7,567 bases of DNA, from assembly GCA_030691225.1 (NCBI GenBank), contig JAUYES010000595.1, positions 1 to 7,567 on the forward strand, in the 5' to 3' direction. The notes below the pieces were generated by a model. The model saw only the letters and a program-made list of their open reading frames with translations, was not told the origin of the DNA and searched no databases. How positions within the stretch are numbered: position 1 is the first letter of the stretch; each line of letters begins with the position of its first letter. The position numbers and the translations under genes were made by a program. Below, piece after piece: positions 1 through 7,100 of the stretch. Origin of the DNA: Holophaga sp. GTDB taxonomy: Bacteria; Acidobacteriota; Holophagae; Holophagales; Holophagaceae.

Positions 1-140
1 GTGACAGGCACGGTGCCTTCCGCCTTGACGATCTTCTGCTTGCTGAGTTCATTGTTGCGGCGAATGCGGTGGTAGCCACCTGCGCCCACGATGATCAGGG
101 CTGGCACACCGGCGTAGAGAAAGAGTTTCTTGGTATCCAT
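1..140 (-). CDS. N-terminus of a membrane-anchored periplasmic adaptor (probable HlyD/MFP family), partial
   Basis: Seen: an open frame begins with ATG at 138-140 (minus strand) and runs off the left edge, giving 46 codons. The protein begins MDTKKLFLYAGVPALIIVGA, that is, a lysine-bearing n-region and one hydrophobic segment (about residues 6-21). A basic, polar stretch (HRIRRNNELSKQK) follows, then the start of a strand-like region (IVKAEGTVPVT). A Shine-Dalgarno AAAGGTG at 146-152 sits 5 bases before the ATG. The gene lies 30 bp downstream of the TolC-family gene in the same direction. Known: adaptors of tripartite exporters have one N-terminal membrane anchor followed by a periplasmic barrel-sandwich domain, and are commonly encoded beside TolC. 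Inferred: this is the adaptor of the leftward efflux operon. Too little is present to say whether the partner transporter is ABC (MacB or YbhFSR type) or RND. It could also be another single-pass protein. Confidence 0.6.
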   Translation of the reverse strand, partial: MDTKKLFLYAGVPALIIVGAGGYHRIRRNNELSKQKIVKAEGTVPV

Positions 141-170
141 GAATTCACCTTTGAATGGGGTCGATTGGGA

Positions 171-1499
171 TCAGAGCGGGGCCAGGCCTTGGGCGCGGCG
201 ATTATCGAAACGGGCGGCCCAAAGGCCTAATTCGGCGCGGCGGCGCTGGCTCTCGAGCTGACGCTCGGTGCGTTCGGCCTGGAGAAGATCCAAGGAAGTG
301 ATGAGGCCCTGCTCGAAGGCCTCGCGGCTCATGCGCAAGGCTTCAAGCCCGGCGTCGTGGGCCTTTTGGGCGGCGGCATGGAAGGCGATGGCCTTGCCTG
401 TTTCGCGGGCAGCGGTGCTTTTCTCTACGGCGATGGCGCGTTCTTTGTCTACGCGCATCTGGCGAACCTGTTCGAGTTGAGCGCGGTTCTGCGCCCGTTT
501 CCCGGAACTACGCAGCCCATCGAAAATGGGGAAACGCATGGTGACATTCACCTTCCAGGTGTCGTACGGCTCCTTGAACAGGTTCTGGGTCTTGGTTGTC
601 TGATAGCCGTACGAGGCGTTCAGGTCGAACTTGGGCCGGAGATCGCTTTTGATAATGGTGTCGTTGGCGCGATACATCGCTTCCTGTTGTTTGAGCTGGG
701 CGATTTCACTGCGCTCGGTGCCCGCAGGTGTATCACCCGTGGGCGGCAGACCCAGATCTGCGAGCTTCACGGGCGTGCGAGGATCCAGCCCCAGCTGCCC
801 GTTTAAGACTTCCAGGGCGCGCTTATGGTTGGCCTCGGCCTGCAGGCTCTCGGGGATCACGGCGAGGTACTCGCTTTCGGCGCGCAAGCGATCGAGCTCA
901 GTGGCGGATTGTGCTTCCAGCTTGGCCTTTACATCGGCCAGGAACTGTTCGGCGGTTTTCTTGCGGGATTCTACGACTTCCAACTCGGCGCGGGTGGCCA
1001 GCACGGCCAAGTAGCCCTTGGCCACGCCATGCAGGATTTCCAGTTCGGCGGTGGTGTAGCCGTGGGTTGCTTCCTTCTCCCCCATCTCCGCGATATCGAT
1101 GGCCGTCCCGATCTTGCCCCAGTAGAAGAGAGGCTGGCTCGCCGTGGCCTGGGTTGTGTAGTAACTCCGGGGAGCGGCTAGGCCATTGGTGTCGAAGGGC
1201 GGCAACGTTATTCCTGGCTTGGTCTGGAAGGCATCGAAAATTGAGAAGACACTGCCGATGTTGCTATTGAGCATGCTCACGTCGCGGACCCGAGTGAAGT
1301 CGCCAATCAGAGTCACTTGGGGCAACGCATCGGCGCGCACGGTGGTGATGAGACTTCGGCGTTCATCCACGCGGGCCTTGGCGGCTCGGATGCTGGGATT
1401 CTCGGCGCGGGCGCGGGTCAAGGCACCGGCCATATCGAGTTCCAACGGCGGTTGCGTGGGCGCGCCTTCAACCAGGGCGGGTGGAGAAAGGAACAACAT
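171..1499 (-). CDS. TolC-family outer-membrane efflux channel protein
   Basis: Outer-membrane factor forming the trimeric exit duct of a tripartite exporter. The 442-residue length is normal for the family. The two OEP repeats are visible. The first has an N-terminal helix (LTRARAENPSIRAAKARVDE, from about residue 27), a beta segment ending SQPLFYWGKI and long alanine/glutamate-rich coiled-coil helices. The second has a strand region with RFPIFDG and the family signature EAFEQGLITSLDLLQAE from about residue 393. The ATG at 1497-1499 has a strong AAGGAG (1507-1512) at 7-base spacing and overlaps the TAA of the upstream tetR gene as TAATG, so translational coupling is likely. Odd: the putative signal peptide (MLFLSPPALVEGA) is very short and has no basic residue, and no in-frame start codon was found in the roughly 90 bases upstream. 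The protein serves the leftward operon and is separate from the channel domain fused to the RND pump at the right. Confidence 0.93.
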   Translation of the reverse strand: MLFLSPPALVEGAPTQPPLELDMAGALTRARAENPSIRAAKARVDERRSLITTVRADALPQVTLIGDFTRVRDVSMLNSNIGSVFSIFDAFQTKPGITLPPFDTNGLAAPRSYYTTQATASQPLFYWGKIGTAIDIAEMGEKEATHGYTTAELEILHGVAKGYLAVLATRAELEVVESRKKTAEQFLADVKAKLEAQSATELDRLRAESEYLAVIPESLQAEANHKRALEVLNGQLGLDPRTPVKLADLGLPPTGDTPAGTERSEIAQLKQQEAMYRANDTIIKSDLRPKFDLNASYGYQTTKTQNLFKEPYDTWKVNVTMRFPIFDGLRSSGKRAQNRAQLEQVRQMRVDKERAIAVEKSTAARETGKAIAFHAAAQKAHDAGLEALRMSREAFEQGLITSLDLLQAERTERQLESQRRRAELGLWAARFDNRRAQGLAPL

Positions 1500-1512
1500 T
1501 ATTGGACTCCTT
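1497..1512 (-). promoter_or_regulatory. Shine-Dalgarno and TAATG stop-start overlap coupling tetR to tolC
   Basis: On the minus strand, AAGGAG (1512-1507) is followed by 7 bases and then ATG (1499-1497). The regulator's TAA stop occupies 1501-1499, so stop and start share one base (TAATG). This fixes the tolC start and implies that regulator and channel are made from one mRNA by translational coupling or re-initiation. Confidence 0.8.
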
Positions 1513-2185
1513 GAAGGGTGTTTCCGAGACCAAGGCCACGGAGGCTGAAGTCGCTGATGTGGGTGGCCAAGGTCCCGACATCCTGCGGTCCATAGGCGGA
1601 GCCTCGCAGAAGCGAAATCATGGACATATCGCGGTGGAAAAACATGATTTGGGCATGGATGCTGCTGCCCATAAGAAACTGCGCGTCCTCAGCCAGATCC
1701 GGCCGCAGCACCCGAATGCAGGCCGCTAGGTAATCCGCGTAGGGGCGAACATGGCCAAGAATGATGTCCACTCGGCCGGCTGCGGGCTCCATCAGTTCAC
1801 GAGTCCAAAAAAGGTGGGCCGCCGATTGAAGTTCGCGAGAGCATTTTGCGGGGTCATGGCAGGCGAAGAGTTCTTCGAGAAAAGCGTGGATGTAGCCTTT
1901 CAGACAATCGAGTGCCTTTGCGAAAGCCTCGGGTTCATCGAGAGATGGTGGTGCCGGCAAGGCCGCCACCGAATCGATCCCCTGATCGAAAAGGAAGCTC
2001 ATGGCGGCGAGGTAAAGGCCTTCCTTGCTGCCGAAGTAGTACTGCACCAGAGCGCTGTTGGCCTGGGCTTTCTGGGAGATCTCACGGATACCAACGCCAT
2101 CAAAGCCCTTTTGAGCGAAGAGGAGAACGGCAGCTTCGAGTAGGCGTTGGCGGGTGTCCTGGGAGGAGTCGGGAGGTGGTTTCAT
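1499..2185 (-). CDS. TetR-family transcriptional repressor of the leftward efflux operon (CecR/DUF1956-like)
   Basis: DNA-binding repressor of 228 residues. The N-terminal TetR domain is clear: helix 1 TRQRLLEAAVLLFAQKGFDG (about 11-30), then the helix-turn-helix IREISQKAQANSALVQYYFG (about 33-52) ending in the family hallmark YYFGSKEGLY. The ligand-binding half (about 70-228) contains a helix like SRELQSAAHLFWTRELMEP and resembles the CecR/YbiH (DUF1956) group; this placement is from memory of the family and is moderate. Start choice: ATG at 2183-2185 has AGGA (2191-2194) at 5-base spacing. A longer frame from a TTG at 2201-2203 lacks a good ribosome site and would begin inside operator A, so it was not used. 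It is the first gene of the leftward operon, directly downstream of two palindromic operators, so autorepression together with the channel and adaptor is likely. The inducer cannot be read from the sequence. Confidence 0.93.
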   Translation of the reverse strand: MKPPPDSSQDTRQRLLEAAVLLFAQKGFDGVGIREISQKAQANSALVQYYFGSKEGLYLAAMSFLFDQGIDSVAALPAPPSLDEPEAFAKALDCLKGYIHAFLEELFACHDPAKCSRELQSAAHLFWTRELMEPAAGRVDIILGHVRPYADYLAACIRVLRPDLAEDAQFLMGSSIHAQIMFFHRDMSMISLLRGSAYGPQDVGTLATHISDFSLRGLGLGNTLQGVQ

Positions 2186-2199
2186 GGTGTTCCTAGGTC

Positions 2200-2219
2200 T
2201 CAATCAATCGGTTGATTAA
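2200..2219. promoter_or_regulatory. Operator A, imperfect palindrome (probable TetR-family site)
   Basis: TCAATCAATCGGTTGATTAA; the 16-bp core at 2202-2217 is symmetric at 7 of 8 base pairs. Its reverse complement matches operator B at 19 of 20 positions. It lies just downstream of the predicted leftward -10 element and upstream of the tetR ribosome site (2191-2194), so a bound repressor would sit over the early transcribed region. Assignment to the 1499-2185 regulator is inferred from position. Confidence 0.75.
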
Positions 2220-2229
2220 GAAGACTTTT

Positions 2230-2257
2230 AGGTTAATCAATCGATTGATTGAGTCAA
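2230..2257 (-). promoter_or_regulatory. Predicted sigma-70-type promoter of the leftward tetR-tolC-adaptor operon
   Basis: On the minus strand, TTGACT (2257-2252) matches the -35 consensus at 5 of 6. After 16 bp comes TAACCT (2235-2230), a weak -10 matching 3 of 6. Operator B fills the spacer, which is the classical arrangement for TetR-type repression. The -10 assignment is tentative. Confidence 0.5.
2233..2252. promoter_or_regulatory. Operator B, perfect 16-bp palindrome core (probable TetR-family site)
   Basis: TTAATCAATCGATTGATTGA; the core AATCAATCGATTGATT (2235-2250) equals its own reverse complement. It is the near-identical inverted counterpart of operator A, with centres 33 bp apart, about three helical turns. 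It fills the spacer between the predicted -35 and -10 of the leftward promoter and ends 18 bp before the rightward TTGACC at 2271, so it could also influence the rightward promoter. Confidence 0.8.
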
Positions 2258-2270
2258 GAGCATTTTTGGA

Positions 2271-2299
2271 TTGACCTAGATAACGTTGATTTTTTGAAT
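2271..2299 (+). promoter_or_regulatory. Predicted promoter for the rightward tetR-adaptor-pump operon
   Basis: TTGACC (2271-2276, 5 of 6 to the -35 consensus), 17-bp spacer, TTGAAT (2294-2299, 4 of 6 to the -10 consensus). A second candidate follows: TTGACA (2302-2307, perfect -35) with a poor -10, CAAATT (2325-2330). Either would feed the second tetR. The -35 at 2271 is 13 bp from the leftward -35 (2252-2257), giving back-to-back divergent promoters. Confidence 0.45.
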
Positions 2300-2320
2300 A
2301 TTTGACAAAACGGAATATCC

Positions 2321-2342
2321 ATTCCAAATTCAGAATTGGAAT
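2321..2342. promoter_or_regulatory. Dyad ATTCCAA-N8-TTGGAAT, candidate operator of the second TetR regulator
   Basis: Perfect 7-bp arms ATTCCAA (2321-2327) and TTGGAAT (2336-2342) flank 8 bases. A further GGAAT at 2312-2316 pairs with the ATTCC of the left arm. The dyad lies downstream of or over the candidate rightward promoters and just ahead of the GGAG ribosome site (2345-2348). It is unrelated in sequence to operators A and B, which suggests a different regulator, most simply the product of the gene it precedes. It could instead be an mRNA hairpin. Confidence 0.45.
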
Positions 2343-2354
2343 TCGGAGATTGTC

Positions 2355-2972
2355 ATGACCCTCACCCGCAAAGAGAAGGAACGAAGCCAGCGTCGGGAAC
2401 TGCTGCTCGAGGCGGCGGCCCGCGTTTTTGGGCGCAAGCCCTTCGACGAGGCCAGCATGCAGGAGGTGGCTCTCGAGGCTCAGATCGGGATGCAGGGTCT
2501 GTACGAGCATTTCCCCTCTAAGCAGGAACTCTACGAGCAGGTGATCCTGCAGCGGGCCTTGGCCTATCAGGCCCGGGCCGAAGGCATATTGGCTGGTTCG
2601 GGTTCGCCCTTGGCGTTGATCCGAGAACTGGCCACTGCCTACGTGGAGCAGTTCAAGGAACAGCCTTGGCGGCTTCCCACCTTTATCCGAGATCGCATGC
2701 ACTTTGATTGGGAGCTGGATTCCCGGTTCGCACCCCGGCTGCGGGAAATCTACGAAAGTGAGCGTATGCACCTAAGGGGGCTTATCGTACGGGCGGTGGC
2801 TGCGGGTGAACTGCGCCCGATGGATCCCGATTTCACCACGCAGCTCTGCTTGGATGTGCTGCAGGCCGCCCTTCACTACAGCCATCGATACCGTGAGGAC
2901 GAAGAGGTCGCCGTGTGTGTCGATCGCGCCTTGGATTGTCTGTTGAATGGCCTGGGCACGGCGCATTCCTGA
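2355..2972 (+). CDS. TetR-family transcriptional regulator of the rightward RND operon
   Basis: DNA-binding regulator of 205 residues, typical TetR length. The N-terminal domain reads RRELLLEAAARVFGRKPFDE (about 13-32), then the helix-turn-helix SMQEVALEAQIGMQGLYEHF (about 34-53) ending in the hallmark LYEHFPSKQELYEQV. The C-terminal half is helical (about 60-200) and would carry the ligand pocket; the ligand is unknown. ATG at 2355 is preceded by GGAG (2345-2348) at 6-base spacing. It is divergent from the first tetR and leads, after 70 bp, into the adaptor and pump genes, so local control of the RND system is the natural inference. The two regulators are not close copies, as their recognition helices differ (SALVQYY versus MQGLYEH). 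Confidence 0.93.
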   Translation: MTLTRKEKERSQRRELLLEAAARVFGRKPFDEASMQEVALEAQIGMQGLYEHFPSKQELYEQVILQRALAYQARAEGILAGSGSPLALIRELATAYVEQFKEQPWRLPTFIRDRMHFDWELDSRFAPRLREIYESERMHLRGLIVRAVAAGELRPMDPDFTTQLCLDVLQAALHYSHRYREDEEVAVCVDRALDCLLNGLGTAHS

Positions 2973-3042
2973 CTTAGGGTCGCAAGGCGGGCGAAACCAA
3001 CCAACACCAAACCCTATTGAAGCAAACCCATTGAGGCAATCC

Positions 3043-4140
3043 ATGAACCGCATTCTGATCCTTCCAATCTCCCTGCTCCTGCTCGCGGCTTGTGGTCGCA
3101 CCAGCAACCCTCACCAGGTCGAAGGCCCCATCGCCACCATCGGTGTGGCGCATCCCCGCAAGATCCAGGAAGCCGAGCGGGTTTCCGTGAGCGGGTCCAT
3201 CTCTTCGCCGGGAAACCCTTCCTTGGTGGCTTTCCTGGTGCCGGGGCGCGCCCTCCAGGTGTTTCCCCGTGAGGGGGAACCTGTGAGGCAGGGACAGGTG
3301 CTCGCGGTGCTCGATGCCGTGAATCTCACCCATGCGGTGGAGGCGGCCCATGCTCAAGCCGAGGCCGCGCGAGCTGGTGCGCAGCGGGCCGAAGGCGAAT
3401 TTCAGCGCATGAAGCAGCTCTTTGATAGCCAGAGTCTCGCGCCCAACGATTTCGCCAAGTTCCAAGCGGCGAACCAGGCCGCCCATCAACAGCTGCAGCA
3501 AGCCTTGGCGGGCGAGGGCATCGCCAAGAAAAATCTAGCCGATTCCCGATTGGTGGCGCCCATCGGTGGTTACATCGCCAAGCGGATGTTGGAGCCCGGA
3601 GTCATGGTGGGCGCGGGGCAGCCCGTGTTTGAAATCGCCACCCTGGATCCCATCGAGGTGAATGTCGGAGTACCTGAAACCGATATCCGCCTGGTGAAGG
3701 TGGGGCAGTCTGCCAGCGTCCTCGTCCATGCGCTCCCGGGTCAAAATTTCCAGGGCACGGTGAAGGTGGTGAATATCTCCGCCGACCCCGCGACCCGCAC
3801 CTATATGACCCGCATCAGCGTGCCCAATCCAGCACGGGAACTGAAGGTGGGAATGGTGGCGGAAGTTTCCATCACAGGCACCAAAAAAATCGAAATGACC
3901 TTGGTGCCCGCCGAGGCCATCGTCCGCGATCCCCAGGGTGCCACGCTGGTCTACCAATACTTTCCCGATCAAAAACGCGTGTTCTCAAAGCGAGTCGAGG
4001 TTGGTGTTTTGTTGGGGCAGGATATTCAGATTCGATCGGGGCTGAAAGGCGATGAAATCATTGTGGTGGCCGGTCAGCACACCCTGCGCAATGGCGCGGC
4101 TGCTGAACTATCCTCTGGGCCAGCCACGGTGCGGAGGTAG
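3043..4140 (+). CDS. RND efflux periplasmic adaptor subunit (membrane fusion protein), lipoprotein
   Basis: Adaptor linking the RND pump to the outer-membrane channel, 365 residues. The N-terminus MNRILILPISLLLLAACG is a lipoprotein signal with lipobox LAAC and Cys17, so the mature protein should be lipid-anchored in the periplasm. Domain order: half-lipoyl/barrel-sandwich strand (about 47-91, VPGRALQVFPREGEPVRQGQ), alpha-helical hairpin (about 95-165, alanine/glutamine-rich), second lipoyl half with APIGGYI (172-178), beta-barrel (about 195-280, with LDPIEVNVGVPETDI) and a membrane-proximal domain to the end. The ATG at 3043 is preferred over an in-frame ATG at 2947 because it has TGAGG (3032-3036) at 6-base spacing and gives the lipoprotein signal; the earlier start would lie inside the tetR gene and bury the signal. 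The stop overlaps the ribosome site of the pump gene 3 bases on, so the two are an operon. Substrate unknown. Confidence 0.93.
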   Translation: MNRILILPISLLLLAACGRTSNPHQVEGPIATIGVAHPRKIQEAERVSVSGSISSPGNPSLVAFLVPGRALQVFPREGEPVRQGQVLAVLDAVNLTHAVEAAHAQAEAARAGAQRAEGEFQRMKQLFDSQSLAPNDFAKFQAANQAAHQQLQQALAGEGIAKKNLADSRLVAPIGGYIAKRMLEPGVMVGAGQPVFEIATLDPIEVNVGVPETDIRLVKVGQSASVLVHALPGQNFQGTVKVVNISADPATRTYMTRISVPNPARELKVGMVAEVSITGTKKIEMTLVPAEAIVRDPQGATLVYQYFPDQKRVFSKRVEVGVLLGQDIQIRSGLKGDEIIVVAGQHTLRNGAAAELSSGPATVRR

Positions 4141-4143
4141 CCC

Positions 4144-7100
4144 ATGGAGAAGATCATCAAGATCTGCCTTCGCTATCCAACGCTTACCGCCGTCTTGACC
4201 CTGATGATCGTGACGGTGGGCATCCGGTCCCTGATGTTCATGCCTCGCACGGAGGATCCTTCCATCACCATTCGCACAGGCTTGGTGCTGGCCGCATACC
4301 CAGGGGCGACCTCCGCGCAGGTGGAAAAGCAGGTCACCAAGACGCTGGAAGCAACGATCTTCAAGTTTCAGGAAGTGCGGAAGGGCAAGACCTTCTCCAC
4401 CAGTCGCCCTGGCGTGGCCATCATCAATGTCGAACTCGAAAAGAACGTAAAAAATCCAGATATTTTCTGGGCAAAACTTCGGCATGAAATGAACGTGGTG
4501 AAGGCCTCGGCTTTGCCCCGGGAGGTCATGGGCCCCATCGTCAATTCCGATTTCGGCGATACGGTGGCCATGCTGGTGGCTGTCAGTGGAGAACGCTACG
4601 GCTACCGTGAATTGCGGGACTACGTGGACCAGATTCAAGACACGCTGCGTACCGTGGGCCAGGTTGGCAAGATTTCCACCATCGGCCAGCAGAATGAACA
4701 GATCTGGGTGACAAGCAGCCTGGAGCGCATGAGCCAGTACTTCACCGACCCACTCAAGGTGATCGGCGCGCTAGGGCAGCGCAATGTGGTGCAGGGCGCA
4801 GGCAGCGTGCGGACCGATGCCGGTCGCATCCCCTTGCACACCACCGGAGCCTTCAATTCTGAAGACGAGATTCGGAAGGTGATGGTGGGTATGTCCCGCA
4901 CGGGTCAGCCCGTGTATATCGGTGATTTCGCGGCCGTCGAACGACGCTATCAAGACCCCGAGTTCCTGGTGCGCTTCGATGGCAAACCCACCGTCATGAT
5001 TTCCGTGGAAATGCAGAAGGGGAACAATATCGTCGAACTGGGCGACCGCGTGGGTGCCGCCTTGGCACAGTTGCGACCTCTTTTGCCGCCGGATCTCAAT
5101 CTGGATTTTGTTGCCAATCAACCCAAGGTGGTGGAAGAACGCATTTCCGGAATGGGGCACGAGTTTCTGATCGCCATTGCCTGCGTGGTGCTGGTGACGA
5201 TGCTGCTCTTGCCCATGCGAGTGGCGCTCATCGCGGCCCTGGCTATTCCCATCACCATGCTGTCCACCATCGGCGTGATGAACATGCTGGGGGTGCAGCT
5301 TCATCAAGTCTCCATTGCGGCCTTGATCCTGGTGCTTGGCATCGTGGTGGATGATGCCATCGTCATTGCGGACAATTACGTGGAATTGCTGGATCGCAAA
5401 GTCCCAAGGCCCGAAGCCGCCTGGCGGGCGGCCACGGAAGTGCTTGTTCCAGTGCTCACGGCGACCCTTACGATCATCGCGTCGTTCTTGCCTCTGGTGA
5501 TCCTTTCCGGCAGTGCCGGTGAGTTCATCTTTGCCCTGCCGATCACTGTGGCCGTGGCGCTGACGGTGTCCTTTCTTGTGGCCATTTTCCTGACGCCGCT
5601 GTTGTGCCGAACCTTCATTCAGAAAGGGCTCCATGATCACGACGCCGAGCCCATCGAAGGAGCCAAAAAATTCAGTGCGTTGGACCTTCTTCAGGACGCC
5701 TACAAAAGGGCCATTACCCATTTCATGGCCCGTCCTTCCATGGCCGTGGGCCTTGGGGTGGGAGCGGTGATCTTGGGGCTGTTTTTGTTTCGCTTCGTGC
5801 CCCAGCAATTCTTTCCCAATGCCGAACGGAATCAGTTTGTCATTGATCTTTGGATGCCCCAGGGCAGCCGCATCGAGGCCACCGATGCCGTGTTGCGGCG
5901 CATCGAAACAGACCTTGCCGGGAACAAGGAAGTGGCTCATTTCGCCAGCTTCGTGGGCCAGAGCGCACCGCGTTTCTACTACAACGTGAACCCCCAGCAG
6001 CCTGATCCTGCCTACGGTCAGATGATTGTGAATACGCATCACGAAAAGGCCACGGGGAGCACGGTGGCAGACCTTCAGGCTCACCTTGCGCGTTTGGTGC
6101 CGGAAGGGATGGTCATCGTGAAGGAGCTGCAGCAGGGTGCTGTGATGGAGGGACCCATCGAGGTCCGTATCTCCGGCGATGATACTGGCCAGCTCAAGAT
6201 TCTAGGCCGTCAGGTGGAGGATATTTTCCACGCCGATTCCCGCGCCCGCTACATCCACACCGACTACTACAACGACTCGGCGCTCGTGGATGTGAACCTC
6301 AACACGGAACTGGCGAGTCGCCTCGGCATGACCAATGCCGGTGTCTCGAAGCTTCTCTCCGGCGCCTTCGATGGCACGCCGGTGAGCACCTTCTGGGAGG
6401 GCAACCGGGCGGTGAATATCGTTCTGCGGGTGGAGCCCGCCCATCGGGTTTCCTTCGATGATGTGCGCAATACCTATGTCGGTTCCGCTATGGCCGAAGG
6501 CAAGGTTCCCTTGCGGGCAGTCGCCGAGCTTGTGCCGAAGTGGCAAACCAGCCGCATCGTTCGCCGCAACGGGGTGCCCACCCTCACCGTGCGCTGCTTT
6601 CCGGCACCCGGCAGCTATGCCTCCGCCTTGCTAAAGGAGGCCCTGCCGAAGGTCAAGGCCCTGCCTCTGCCGCAGGGGTACCGTCTCGACTTGGGCGGCG
6701 AACGGGCCAATCAGGAGGAAACTTTCCCCGAGATGGTCTTGGCCCTTTCAATAGGTATTCTGGCGATTTTCCTCATTCTTATGATCCAATTCCGCAACCT
6801 TTCCGAGCCCTTGGTGGTCATGGCCTCCATTCCCCTCTCGTTGTTCGGCGTGGTCTTTGGCCTCATCATCACCCGCAATGCCTTTGGTTTTACGGCCTTC
6901 ATGGGCATGATCAGCCTGTGTGGCATCGTGGTGCGCAATGCCATCATCCTGATCGATTACATCAAGGAAAAACTGCGCGAAGGTTCCACGCTGGTGGAAG
7001 CCGCCACCCAGGCGGGTGAGCGAAGGTTGCGGCCCATTTTCCTTACCACCATGGCTGCGGCCGTGGGTGTTACCCCGATGATCATTTCCGGTTCGAAATT

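Noticed and set aside
2186..2203. Six-residue N-terminal extension of the first TetR regulator from a TTG at 2201-2203
   Set aside because: The TTG lies inside operator A and has no proper ribosome site, whereas ATG 2185 has AGGA at good spacing and gives a normal TetR N-terminus.
2193..2771. 192-codon minus-strand frame across the control region and second tetR
   Set aside because: It overlaps the operators and the strongly supported TetR gene in antisense and shows no recognisable domain.
2975..3016. Inverted repeat TAGGGT ... ACCCTA between the second tetR and the adaptor gene
   Set aside because: The stem is only 6 bp with a 30-base loop and no U-run follows, so it is not a credible terminator; chance occurrence is likely.
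2947..3042. 32-residue N-terminal extension of the adaptor from an ATG at 2947
   Set aside because: It would overlap the tetR gene and place a polar tail ahead of a clear lipoprotein signal. The ATG at 3043 has its own ribosome site.
4771..6084. Long (437-codon) minus-strand open frame rich in His, Gly and Gln
   Set aside because: It lies wholly antisense to the RND pump gene, whose motifs are clear. Its composition is that expected from the complement of a GC-rich coding frame, and no domain is recognisable.
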